Shown piece after piece: positions 39,807-51,200 of a stretch of 64,000 nt of DNA (its first letter is position 1; the number at the start of each line of letters is the position of its first letter). The DNA is from Bimastos eiseni. Lineage: Eukaryota > Annelida > Clitellata > Crassiclitellata > Lumbricidae. Under the pieces are notes generated by a model, which was not told the DNA's origin, searched no databases, and saw nothing but the letters and a program-made list of their open reading frames with translations. Made by a program: the position numbers and the translations under genes. The stretch is from contig OY365806.1 in assembly GCA_959347315.1 (NCBI GenBank), forward strand, positions 25,417,485 to 25,481,484, in the 5' to 3' direction.

Positions 39807-39874
39807 CTTGATGGTGGTCGACGCACCCATAACGTGAACCCATCTGTCGTTCGTGGCTTGGAAATTCTGGAGCA
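39807..39874 (-). CDS. Candidate exon: end of IGSF9-like Ig1
   Basis: A small open stretch with acceptor attctag|TG and donor ATCAAG|GTATGA. It reads LQNFQATNDRWVHVMGAS, then TTIK. The NDRWVHV segment resembles the NGSWVHL found at the end of Ig1 in IGSF9. It lies 11 kb upstream of Ig4 in the right orientation. Only one short motif supports it. Confidence 0.3.
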
Positions 39875-40084
39875 CTAGAATCCGAGAGGCCGCGCCGTGA
39901 TAAAATTCTCTCTCGATTGGATAACTGCGTCAAGCGATCTGGTGGGTGTGATGTGGTAATTAAGCGCGGGTGAATGGTACCTGCAGCATCAGCTCGAAGG
40001 CTGAACGGAAGAGATGGAGTGATTATGGGATGCCTTTTTGAGCAATAAAGGATGACGCAAGCAGACAGCCTTTTTTAGAGTTGC

Positions 40085-40195
40085 TAGCAATGAGGTTGTG
40101 GTTCGAATTCCATAAAAGCTCCAACCTCAACGTAAGACGAATGTATCAACCTTGGTCGATGCATAAAACCTACAGTCGGCGGTAAAACTAGGCAT
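40085..40195 (+). mobile_element. SINE fragment with box B
   Basis: GTGGTTCGAATTCC is a tRNA box B followed by a body with AACCTCAACGTAAGACG and GGTCGATGCATAAAACC. Box A is not clear, so it is probably a 5'-damaged copy. Confidence 0.4.
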
Positions 40196-41347
40196 AATAT
40201 AGTAACTTTGGTAAGTCAGCATCGCAGCTCATTAGATTTGGCCCATTGTATACCCACCACTTTCACAGTCGCACCTGCCAAATATAGACATTAGCCTAAT
40301 TGAAAACTATTTTATTAGAAGGCCTGCATAATACCATTTTGGGCAATTCTCTTAGCAAAGATAAAACCAAATGGCTTCAGAAAGGCTAACGTGATATAAC
40401 TTTAATGTTCTAGATAATATAGGCCTATGGGTCTAGTAATTATGGGATCAAACTCTAGAGAGAGCTTCAATTATCGCTTTTTGCTTGAATGAAAATGAAC
40501 TACAGTGGGCTCACTGTTTCGTAATCATTTACTGGGGACAGGGGTATCGTTTCAAAATTTTCTGCACAGATGAGAACAGCTGAAGCTGATGGGCCAAAAA
40601 CTCTGGGAACCTGCATTTGATTCACTTATATATAATTGTCGTTATATGTTGATTGCTGAAGAAATTGATGTAGGCCTACATTACAAAAGAATCGACAAAC
40701 ACCCAAACAACTTATGCAATTTTCAAATTTAGGCCCTACAGGACAAGTGGAGCACAAACATTCTTAATATTTGACAGCTGCATGACTTCTTTATAAGAAT
40801 ATGTCTACGGCGATCTCGCTTGACAGGTGGGTGGGACACCCATTGAGAGGAGTAGGAAATGTGAGGGGACACACGTATAAATTGTCCCCTCTCTGTAATA
40901 GGTGGGAGACTTGTTCCCCTCAACCCCCTCGGATCGCCGCCTCTGATGCTTGCTATATTTCTTCTACCCCAAAGAACAAGGCGCCGGTAAATGGAAGACA
41001 AAGAGGTGCAATATGACACTCAATTTATGGTCGAAGACGATACGGATTGTGTAATATCCTTGTTACAGGCCTACTCTTCTTTTTATAGGCTCATCTTTAT
41101 TGAAACACTTTAATTTTGTATAGGCCTCACATTATTGACATCTATATAGTCTCAAGTCCCGCCTAACACTGCTCCTTAATTTCTGTTCTTTTTTTCTACT
41201 TCCGTTATGCCGTTCCTTGAGTCAACACTTTCCCTACCATAGACCTACTACAGGTTGAAATTGGAATTATGGCTTAGGCTTACATGTATACTTCTCCAAG
41301 TATTTCCTGGATAGGCGGGATTGAAAAATGAAAACCCAGCATCACGC

Positions 41348-41590
41348 CTTTCTTCTTCTTCTTCTTCTTCTTCTTCTTCTTCTTCTTCTTCTTCTTCTTC
41401 TTCTTCTTCTTCTTCTTCTTCTTCTTCTTCTTCTTCTTCTTCTTCTTCTTCTTCTTCTTCTTCTTCTTCTTCTTCTTCTTCTTCTTCTTCTTCTTCTTCT
41501 TCTTCTTCTTCTTCTTCTTCTTCTTCTTCTTCTTCTTCTTCTTCTTCTTCGTCGTCGTCGTCGTTGTCGTCGTCGTCCACCTCCTCCTCC
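41348..41590. repeat. (TTC)n array, pure
   Basis: About 200 bp of uninterrupted TTC then CGT and CTC units, roughly 600 bp upstream of the TMEM145-like ATG. Confidence 0.95.
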
Positions 41591-42130
41591 TAACTTCGTT
41601 TGTCATAGTATCGGTCGTTTGGTTGGTCTTTCTCCTCTTCTTCTGTACCTAGGAAAAGCAGGCCTACGCCTACTCTAGTAATGGAATTATTTTTCCTTAA
41701 AAGTTAAGTTGTCAATGGATGCATTTGGAAAATGAGAAATAAATAAAGTAGCTGGGAGGGTGCGCTAATTCATACTTAGGCCCTGGCCTCGGACGCAAAA
41801 ACCTAGTTACGTAGGCTATGTAGGCTACGTCATTGGACCTCATTGTAATAATTATAGGCCTAACGTCTCATCTTCCCTCAATTTTTATTCTTTAAACAGC
41901 GTGTAAAATTAAACTTGTCCCATCTTTAATTTTATATTCTGTTTATTTTCAATTAACAAAGCTCCTTTATTGTCCGGTCGTCATATAATCAACGATGGTA
42001 GCGTCGTGATTTTCATTCGGAAATTATAAAACAACTGATCTTACTTATTTTTACGTTAACTATACAATAATCAGCTCCCTCGTTTTAGTGCCCTATTCGG
42101 CAGTTACCAGTGGCGACGTGATTCGCGTGG

Positions 42131-42136
42131 TATAAA
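42131..42136 (+). promoter_or_regulatory. TATA-like box of the TMEM145-like gene
   Basis: TATAAA lies 43 bases before the ATG, so the 5' UTR would be very short. The box is kept in the copy at 50233-50238. No transcript evidence is available. Confidence 0.45.
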
Positions 42137-42178
42137 CAGAGGTTCTAGTTTAATACAAAACATACTACATTTCACGAA

Positions 42179-42277
42179 ATGGAAATTAGAATCCGTTTAT
42201 TCGCCCTGTTTATCATATTCTCGCAACTAATAACAACTGCTTCTAAATACCTGGAAGGAACTTTGTCAACAGTCGAG
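42179..42277 (+). CDS. TMEM145: TMEM145-like exon 1: signal peptide
   Basis: ATG opens MEIRIRLFALFIIFSQLITT, then ASKYLEGTLSTVE. Cleavage is expected near TTA-SK. KYLEGTLS parallels KYVRGNLS at the mature end of TMEM145. The first 93 coding bases occur again, unchanged, at 50281-50373. Confidence 0.85.
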
Positions 42278-45200
42278 GTTTTTTGTTAATTATTTTAACT
42301 TTTCGACATTTGGCGAGAAGCTCGTAATTTGTAGGCCTAATCTTTAGCTTCTAAGGCGGCGGCGCCACTCGAGAGCCAAGCCCATTGCTCCAACGTTGCG
42401 TGGAATAAAATGTGTTGTCCAAATGGTAGTGAAAGAAGATCCCGGTCTGGTTACCAGAGGGGCAGAGTTGCTGTTATGTCGGGTGATGTGTACTGTGTAG
42501 GGCGAGAGTGTGAAGGTGGATTATCGGATGAGTATGTGTATCTTTCTTCAAGAGATGACATTTCAGTTTTGAGTGAGTAGCTCGATGGGTTGTAGATAAA
42601 GGAGCCTAAAAGTAGATGATGGTCAGTGGCAGTGTCGAAGGATATGAATCTAAAATTTGAGGAGTTCAGAGCGGAGATCTTTTCAGAGTTATGGTGCAGT
42701 GTGGTATATATACAGAGATACCAGAGACATGGGTAGCCACAGGAGAGCAAAGAAAGCCAGAAAGGAGGACAATGTTTCGCTCTGGGTTTCCCACAGGTCT
42801 TTGACTCAAATATGAAAACATTGCTTTGTAACAAATGCTACAAGTCACAAATCCTGATTCCTGCTCCTCTCCATTCCTCTCTTACTGTTTAAACTTTAAA
42901 CGCCATCCACTTTAGGCTCCTTATCCTCCTGGATGTTTACCCCGCAAATCGATTTTGTTTTTTTAGGCACTTGTGAATAAGTTTGTTCCTGCGACTTTGT
43001 TTAGTAGGTGCTGTAGATATGTCGAGTTAAAATGACAACTGCAGAGTCAGAGGGTTTCTAATTAACCCATAAACAGACCAAAATTAGAAAATTGCGTATT
43101 AAGTCAATTCTGTCGTAATGTTGACAAGTTTTTAATTTAAATTAAGCAATCAATTGCAAATAGATTACACACGAGGAGCCAAATCTCTGTCAAATCCTCT
43201 TTACCAATAACATACCCATGAAACTATTCACATGAAATTTTTTTCATAATTTTAGTGTACTTGTAAGTACGATTCCTTCATTAAGTCATCATGTTATTGC
43301 TAAGTTAAATGTCTCTGGTTCTTTTCAGAAATGGTCTTTCTTAGCAAGATTCTGTTTTCTTTCCGATATGGGAAGACTCCACTACGTGTTCACATTTCCT
43401 CCGGTATGTGAAAGGTTTTTGCATAACTCACTATGCCAGTCTATAAGATACAATGTAAAGCAATTAAATGTAATACTGTGCAATGTAAATGTAATAATTA
43501 TTCTCTGACATTTATAAATGCACCACTTGTAGAATAAATGCGTCAGTGTGCATTTGATGGAAGCGCATATTTATTGACCTTGACTTCTGGAAAACTTCAA
43601 TACTTACCCAGGATATAATTATGTCTGCTAATGGAAATTCATGTATTTTAATAAGTCTTAAAGGATCACCGTACTAACCAAGATTCGTTTAGTGAGAAAG
43701 TTTTTGTTCAAAATTTGTTGTGTAATAAGGACAATGACAATCTTTGTGAATAGGCTAACCTATTCACAAAGATTGTCATTCAATAAAAAAATCATGTGTG
43801 AAATGTTTCAGGACTTTCAGCCACAAACTCTATTGCTCTACTATGATGGACCAGACCAATGGCCTGCGGTCTACAAGAAGGGCCTTGTAAGTCTTGAGTG
43901 ATAATAGAGTCAACATGATGGTGATATTGATCATGCAGTTTTTTTACTTTTCTTCACCAGCATTGACATGGAGCGGGCTGTGTTACACAAGTCTGTTAAA
44001 TCTGTTCTGTTGCCTCAACCTCACCTATTAGTGATCCTGATCAAAGTTATATCATCTTGAGATGTCTTGTGACAGGTTTTTTGATATCTCAGTCTTGGTG
44101 CCTTGGTCTTGTGGCCGTTTCTTGACTTCTTGGAAAATGTCTTGAGGTGAAAGTCTTCTTCTCTTGAAGAAGCGGTCTCTGTCAGCCTCACACAAACTGT
44201 CTTCAGTTATTGCGCTATGAAATCATCTTTTACTCGATAAGCTGTAATTCATAAGCGGTAGACACATGCTAAGTTTACAAAAGATCTATTTGATTAATGT
44301 GTGACACCAAATGCATGTGCAGTTTCACCTTGAATGAGGTCATCAGCTGGATCTTAAAGTGTGCGGTTAACGCTGTAACTGTTCTTTGACCATATGACAT
44401 TGTCTTAGTTTGGTATTCGTAATCGTAATTGTAATCTCAACATTTCTACAGCGCCCACAAAAGCGAAGTCATGGGAACGAGATTATTCACAGGGGCTTAA
44501 TCAAAACAGAATCGATAGGCAGGGTGTCAAAATCCAGAGAGTCAGGCAGGCGGACAGGCAGACGGATGGTGTTTGGAGTTGATGCGGCGAGGGAGGCAGA
44601 GGAGGAGAAGGAATCAGGATAGGATTTGCGAAAGAGCAGTGTTTTAAGTTGTGAGCAAAAGACCTCCTGTGGGGAGGTAGCAAGAGGTGAGGTGTTTGTG
44701 AGTTCGTAGGGCGGATCGGATATTTGTCTTAATGCTAGAGGGAGGTTTGCTCCAAAGAGGTGGGACAGCGATGGCTATAGCGCGATTGGTAAATTTGAGT
44801 TTTGATCTTGGTCTTGGAACCCCACCGTCTTGGTTTCGGCCTTGAAGCATAAAGTCCTAAATACAAGTCTGATATTTGATCTGTATATTTGTTTAATAAG
44901 ACGCATAAATAAATGGCTTAGTGGTTTCATTTTCAGTCATGTGTTGAGATGACATCTCCACCTCACATCAATCCGGAGAACAACCAGGCAATCATCCTAG
45001 ATGTCTCAGAACCATGGTCTGGTTGTCAGCCAGTCATAGACAATACCACTGGAAGTCACGTTATACAATGTGAGGCAACGAGGTCCTTCCGTTCTGCAAG
45101 AGAGAGGTGGTGGTACCTCGCCGTGGCACGCTGTCAGAATACCACCCTACCGGTCTGTCTGGCTTTGCTCTTTAAAGACTTGTATTATAGTTTTGTGTGA

Positions 45201-48200
45201 TATTTGAGGACATTTACTGGTAATGCAAAAGCGATTTGAAGTCATTTAGATATAAATTGTTGAAAACTGTGACCAAATTGTCACTTAGTGGTTGATTACA
45301 CGTGATTACTTAATTTTCAGGGACTTTTTATCAAGTATGAAATCCATATGACAAACGGGGCGAATGGAGATCTTTTTCATGAAGAATTCTCTGCAGATGA
45401 ATTTAGTGAGTATGGAGGCATTGTCAGCAAGTAATGAAGATAAGGTTAAAAAAGTATTCACTTAACATTTCAAGGAGTATGACAGTAACAATAATATATG
45501 TATTTTCTAACTTACAACAAAATTAGATCAGTTATGAAAGCTAAGTTTAGTAAATAAGCATTACACTAGTTACAATTCATTTTTGCGTTGTTCATGCTTT
45601 ATGGCATGTTTTCTGGTCTGGTATATTATGGGGCAGATAATTGATTGGTAAGACGCTGTCATTGAATCCTTCCATTCGTTAGGTGACGTTGGTAAAATGA
45701 GCAGTTGCATTTGACTCATGTTAACTTTAAGTATCTGTTACTACTATTATGTAGTAGTTTCTGATTAGCGTGCTTCAAGAGATGATTTACAAAGCTCAAT
45801 GTAATCATAAAATAATGATCATGTTATCGTACAGGGGTTAGTCAGTTTGCATTGACTAAACGAAAAAATATAATATTATTATTATAAAAAGGTTTGGAAG
45901 GTAATTCATTTATTACATGAGACAGATAATGAGGTGGGTTTATTATTTTGCCATGCCATTCTTTGTAGGTATTCTGGAGATTGACATAGCCTTCCTGTTG
46001 ATTCTGGTCGTCATTCTTATCCTTGCTATAATCTCAGCAGGTAAACATATAATGTTAGAGATTGATTATGTAAATGTAACGCAAAACATGCAGCACAGAA
46101 TTGAGCTCTACATACACAACGCATGGCAATAGAATACAAGAAAATATAATCCAATCTTATGCAGTCCGATATATTCTAATATAATACAATACAATACTCT
46201 TGGTTTGCTGTATTGCAGAATACATGAACATGATATAGCACCAGTGAATGAACTGTTCTTCCTGACATGGCTTCTGTGTGAGATATTTTGAAGGTTTACA
46301 TAATGATCCAATACACTACAATACAACCCAGTACAACACAGAAAATGCACCGACTGCTATTCAGTACATTGTGATCCAGGAATCCGTTAGAATGCAGATC
46401 GTTATAATAATGAATTTACTGTTTTGTACTTTGTGAAATTATATTGTATGAATTCTGGTGTTTTATTTAGACCAGCTTCAGAAGAAGTTGTTGTTTCATA
46501 CTACATACAAGATGTATCTCGTCTCTTTGTCTCTCGAATGTTTCTACATCTTCATCATGTGTATCGCATATGGAAAGTATGCCAACGATGGAAAAGACCA
46601 GACTGCGCTGAAGACGTTCGGTGGGTATATCACAAATATATCCTACATATTAACTGACTTTCATTTCAACTAGCTGGTTTCGCATTTGTTGATTTCTTTG
46701 CTGATTTACTTGTGTACTCACTGAACTCAGTCAATCAATCACTCAATAAATCAATCAATCCTTCAGTCAGTCATATAAATCCATCTCAGTCAGTTCATAG
46801 AAAACCATCTCGAATATTTCTTCTTTCCTTTTCAACTAATCTGCTTCTACGTTTTCCGGGCCGGTATTTAGGTCGGATAGCATCTGCAGCCAGCTTCCTT
46901 ATCTTCATCTTGCTACTGCTGCTGATGGGCAAAGGATTTACGGTCACCAGAGGTCGCATCAGTACCGGAGGGTCCATCAAGATCGCTGTCTTCATGACTC
47001 TGTACACATTAACATATGCCATTCTCTTCATCTATGAGGCCGCCGTGAGTCAAACGAATCGACCAGTTATTACTGGATTAAAAAAGTTTAATTGTATTTG
47101 TGCTATGCTGTCTTGCACATTTTGTGCACATATCTAGTCTTGTTTATGCTGGTCTTGACTAATGTATACATTTAGTCTTGCTAACCTTGTTCAGTGTGAT
47201 CTTTTGTGGTCTAACATGGTCTGGGTCTTTACTTTCTATTCCGTTTTTGTTATTGTTATTGTTATTGTTCTTATCTAATCTATTCTGTCTACACTATCGA
47301 TTCATTTAACTGTGTGTCTGTCTTATATAGCAAGTAAAGATACTATGACAATAATAACCATATATTTATGCTAACAGGTGCTTGCCAACACTAATGCTTA
47401 TATATATCTAATATTAACAGCTACTAACATTTACAACCGCAAACCTTAGCAGATCAAACACTAACTGTTAAATATGTGACACTAAAATGCCTACCTATGT
47501 GGTGTATGTGTGTATGACATTAAAGTTTTTCGACCCTGGTGATGTACTGTACATCTACGAAAGCCCTCCTGGCTACGGTCTGTTGGTCTTGCAACTGGTG
47601 GCTTGGATTTACTTCAGCTATGCCTGCTTCTTCACTGTCAAACATTATCCAGAAAAGTCTAAGTTCTATACACCATTCTACATCTTCTACAGCGTTTGGT
47701 AGGTTCTAGAGTAGTTTTCGTGTGTTCTATTCTTTCCATTGTTTCTGTTTTCTGTTCTTTGATTATTTCATTGTGTTCTCTTCTGTGTTATTTTGTTCAA
47801 GTATTCTGTATTCTGAATTTCAATAATGTTCTGTATTGCAGTTCTTCTGTTTCAAATAAATGTCATCGGCTAATTGTAATCTCAAGATTTCCATGATGCC
47901 GGAAAGTGAAATTGCAGAAACCAGCTTATTCACAGATGCTCACTCAAAGCTAAATTGATATACAGGTTTAAGGTCAAGATCCAAGAGTCAGGCAGACAAC
48001 CAGTTATGGTCGACGGCATTTAGAATTGAAGTGGTATTTGGGAAAAGAGATGTGGGATCATGGTGGCATTTGTACAAAGAGACTGTTTTCAGTTTGCATG
48101 AAAGACCTGTGCAGAGACAGCAAAATGCGAGGTTTTGGGAGATCATAGTTTGGGTTTGACAGTTGTCATAATCCCAGCTGGTTGTTGGATTTTTGTTGAC

Positions 48201-51200
48201 TGACTGGCTGAGATTCCTGGCTTTCATTGGTTGATTGTTGGCTGATTTTGCTGCCTTTTCGAACTTATGATTTGCCCAAAAAATTCTAGGTTTCCAATTG
48301 GTGAATTATTCTAAGTTACTGATGAACACTTGTGAACAATCTTGAGATCCAGATTGGATGACGAATTCTAGGATCATTATTATTGTTGTTGTGCAATGTA
48401 TTCTAGGTTTCTGATTGGACCAATCATTGTAATCATCGCCTATTTTGGATTTCCAAAATATCAGCGTGCTAAAATCGTAAATGGCATTGATCTCGGAATC
48501 ACTTTCTTAGCACAGGCATACTTGCTGGTAAGTATGGAAGAATTTAATATATTACTATTTAGTACTGGGTCAGAAAGATGATTCTAATAGAAACTTCTGC
48601 CTATGTATGCAAAGGGTGGATTGGGTAGGATTTTGATGGTAAATTAGGGTAGCTAGGTTTTGCTAGAGCAGGGTCTGGGTTTGTCACTGCAGGGTAGGTT
48701 AGGCAGGGTAGGAGAAGTTAGGCTTGGGTAGGATGGGTTATGTTGATTTGTAGGTTGGGTTGGTAGCATGTGATGGGTCTAGAATTCAGTTAGGTGGGGA
48801 AGATAGGGTGTGATAGGAACAGGATAAGTTCAAGTTAGATCACATCAGGTATTGGACAGCGAGTAATTTCTTTTGTCGTGCTGGTTTGTGCAGAGTTTTA
48901 TGCTGATGTAAAAACGTCCTAATGACTTCTGTATTCTAGTCTAATGACTTCTGTATTCTAGTCTAATGACTTCTTTTTTCTAATCTAATGACTTCTGTAT
49001 TCTTATCTAATAACTTCTGTATTCTAATCTAATAACTTCTGTATTCTAATCTAATAACTTCTGTGGTCTAATCTAATGACTTCTTTGTTCTAATCTAATG
49101 ACTTCTGTATTCTTATCTAATAACTTCTGTATTCTAATCTAATAACTTCTGTATTCTAATCTAATAACTTCTGTGGTCTAATCTAATGACTTCTTTGTTC
49201 TAATCTAATGACTTCTGTATTCTAATCTAATGTTTTCTGTGTTATAATCTAATTACTTCTTTGTTCTGATCTAATGACTTCTGAATTCTAATCTAATGAC
49301 TTTTGTGTTCTAATCTAATGACTTCTTTATTCTAATCTAATGACTTCTGTGTTCTAATCTAATGACTTCCGTATTCTAATCTAATGACTTCTCTATACTA
49401 ATCTAATGACTTCTATAGTGCCATTTGAGTGCAGCAGGAATCAATCAGTTGGTTAGTTGAGTAAAACCATGTTCAATTTTGTGATGTGGATAATTATCTT
49501 GTATAAGTTGGATGTAGATGAATTATTACAAACTAAAATGTTTACAAGCAAGAGAAGGGTATGATTTTGTTCTTGAAAGTGAACAGTTTTAAATCCTATT
49601 AATTTTCTCTGAACATTTCAGTTTCTTACAAGACCACAGAATTCGAACAAGAATTTTCCATTCCATGTCAGAACATCGCAGGTGTGTTTAGATTCTTTCT
49701 TTCTTGATTATATATTTCCTCTTTATTTTATTTATTCTCTTTAGTTCTCCTTTTTTCTCTATGTTCCCTCTTTATTGTCTCTTTACTTGCCCTGTAATTT
49801 TTTTATTTTTCATCTTTGTACATTGCAGCTGAAAATAAGAAAGAGAGAGGAATTCAGAATTCAGAACTGATGGAGTGACATATGTAGAGGATAGAGACAG
49901 CAAAAATAGAACATAGGAAAATAGAAATAGAACAGAGAAATATAGAAATATTAACAAATTTAGCCAGATCACAAAGAAACTGGGTCAAGTGTGCAGCAGT
50001 GACTGGGATAAGTTGTTGACTCGGAGTTGAGATTATTATGCGCTGCACTTAATCACATTTAAGACATTAACAAAACTTCTTTATTGTCGTATAATCAACT
50101 ATGGTAGCGTCGTAATTATCAATCGGAAATTATAAAACAACTGATCTTACTTATTTTTACGTTAACTGTACTATAGCTCCCTCGCTTTAGTGCCATATTC
50201 GATAGTTGCCAGTGGCGACGTAATTCGCGTGGTATAAACAGAGGTTCTAATTTAATACAAAACATACTACATTTCATGAAATGGAAATTAGAATCCGTTT
50301 ATTCGCCCTGTTTATCATATTCTCGCAACTAATAACAACTGCTTCTAAATACCTGGAAGGAACTTTGTCAACAAATTCCTCTTTTTTATGGGGTTTGTGA
50401 TCTTTCTCCCGACACTTGGGTTATTAGCAGGAGGAAGTTTTTTAGAATTTTATTTTCATAACTAAACTATTTAATAGTTAAATTGTGAGAATAAAACGAC
50501 TGGGAAGAAAATGCAGCACATCATTAAGTGATAAAATAGGTTTTAAGTGACAGCTTGGAATTGGTTGTTGTTATTTTTTTGTATTTATTGGTAAATTATA
50601 TTGAAATTTTATGAACTAATTAATGAAACCTGAAGTAATTTAAATTGTGTTTTATTAGGTGAGTTAAAAATGTGTTTATGGAAAAGCATCAAGACAGAAT
50701 ATCCTGAAGGCATCATTGTGTTCCTCTTCTTTTCAGATTGGAATATTGCGAGCTGAGAGGAAAGATGATGACAGCTGTTCCCCTCATCCATATGCCCAAG
50801 CCCCGGAATTTCTTAGCCCTGGACCTGATTTTACAACTCTCTTCACTGTCACAAAAGCAGTCTACACTTTGGTAAAAGAAGATTTCTCTTATGGAAAAAC
50901 TTAGCTTTCTCCATGCGTTACCTTATTGAGGAACTGAACTATCTAGACTGTGATATGAATTTTTGTTATTAAGAAATTTAATTATCTAGAATTCTAGATT
51001 CTAAAAGGAATATTTCTTTTCAGAGCTAAGCTATCTACATATTTGAAGCGATGATTTTATAGAAGAGAGACCTGAAATATATCAAATCGACATGTTATAC
51101 TAAATTACAGTTTGTGGGCAATTTTGACATTTGACCCTTACCCCTCCAATTATTATATCAAGCACATTAAAATTAGCAGCTCACAGCAGCCTCTGGAGGG

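Larger units (their letters stand above)
39250..41340. other. Mostly unique DNA between IGSF9-like and TMEM145-like genes
   Basis: Holds the candidate exon at 39807-39874, the SINE fragment at 40085-40195 and several TAGGCCTA palindromes. A first exon for the IGSF9-like gene was not recognised. Confidence 0.5.

Noticed and set aside
40729..41019. Overlapping open frames on both strands at 40.7-41.0 kb as a first IGSF9-like exon
   Set aside because: No signal peptide or Ig pattern and no fitting splice site.
41248..41606. Poly-Glu, poly-Lys, poly-Ser and poly-Leu frames
   Set aside because: Translations of a pure TTC array.
48925..49425. CRISPR-like array of 22-bp repeats
   Set aside because: No unique spacers; units are contiguous and the context is an animal intron.
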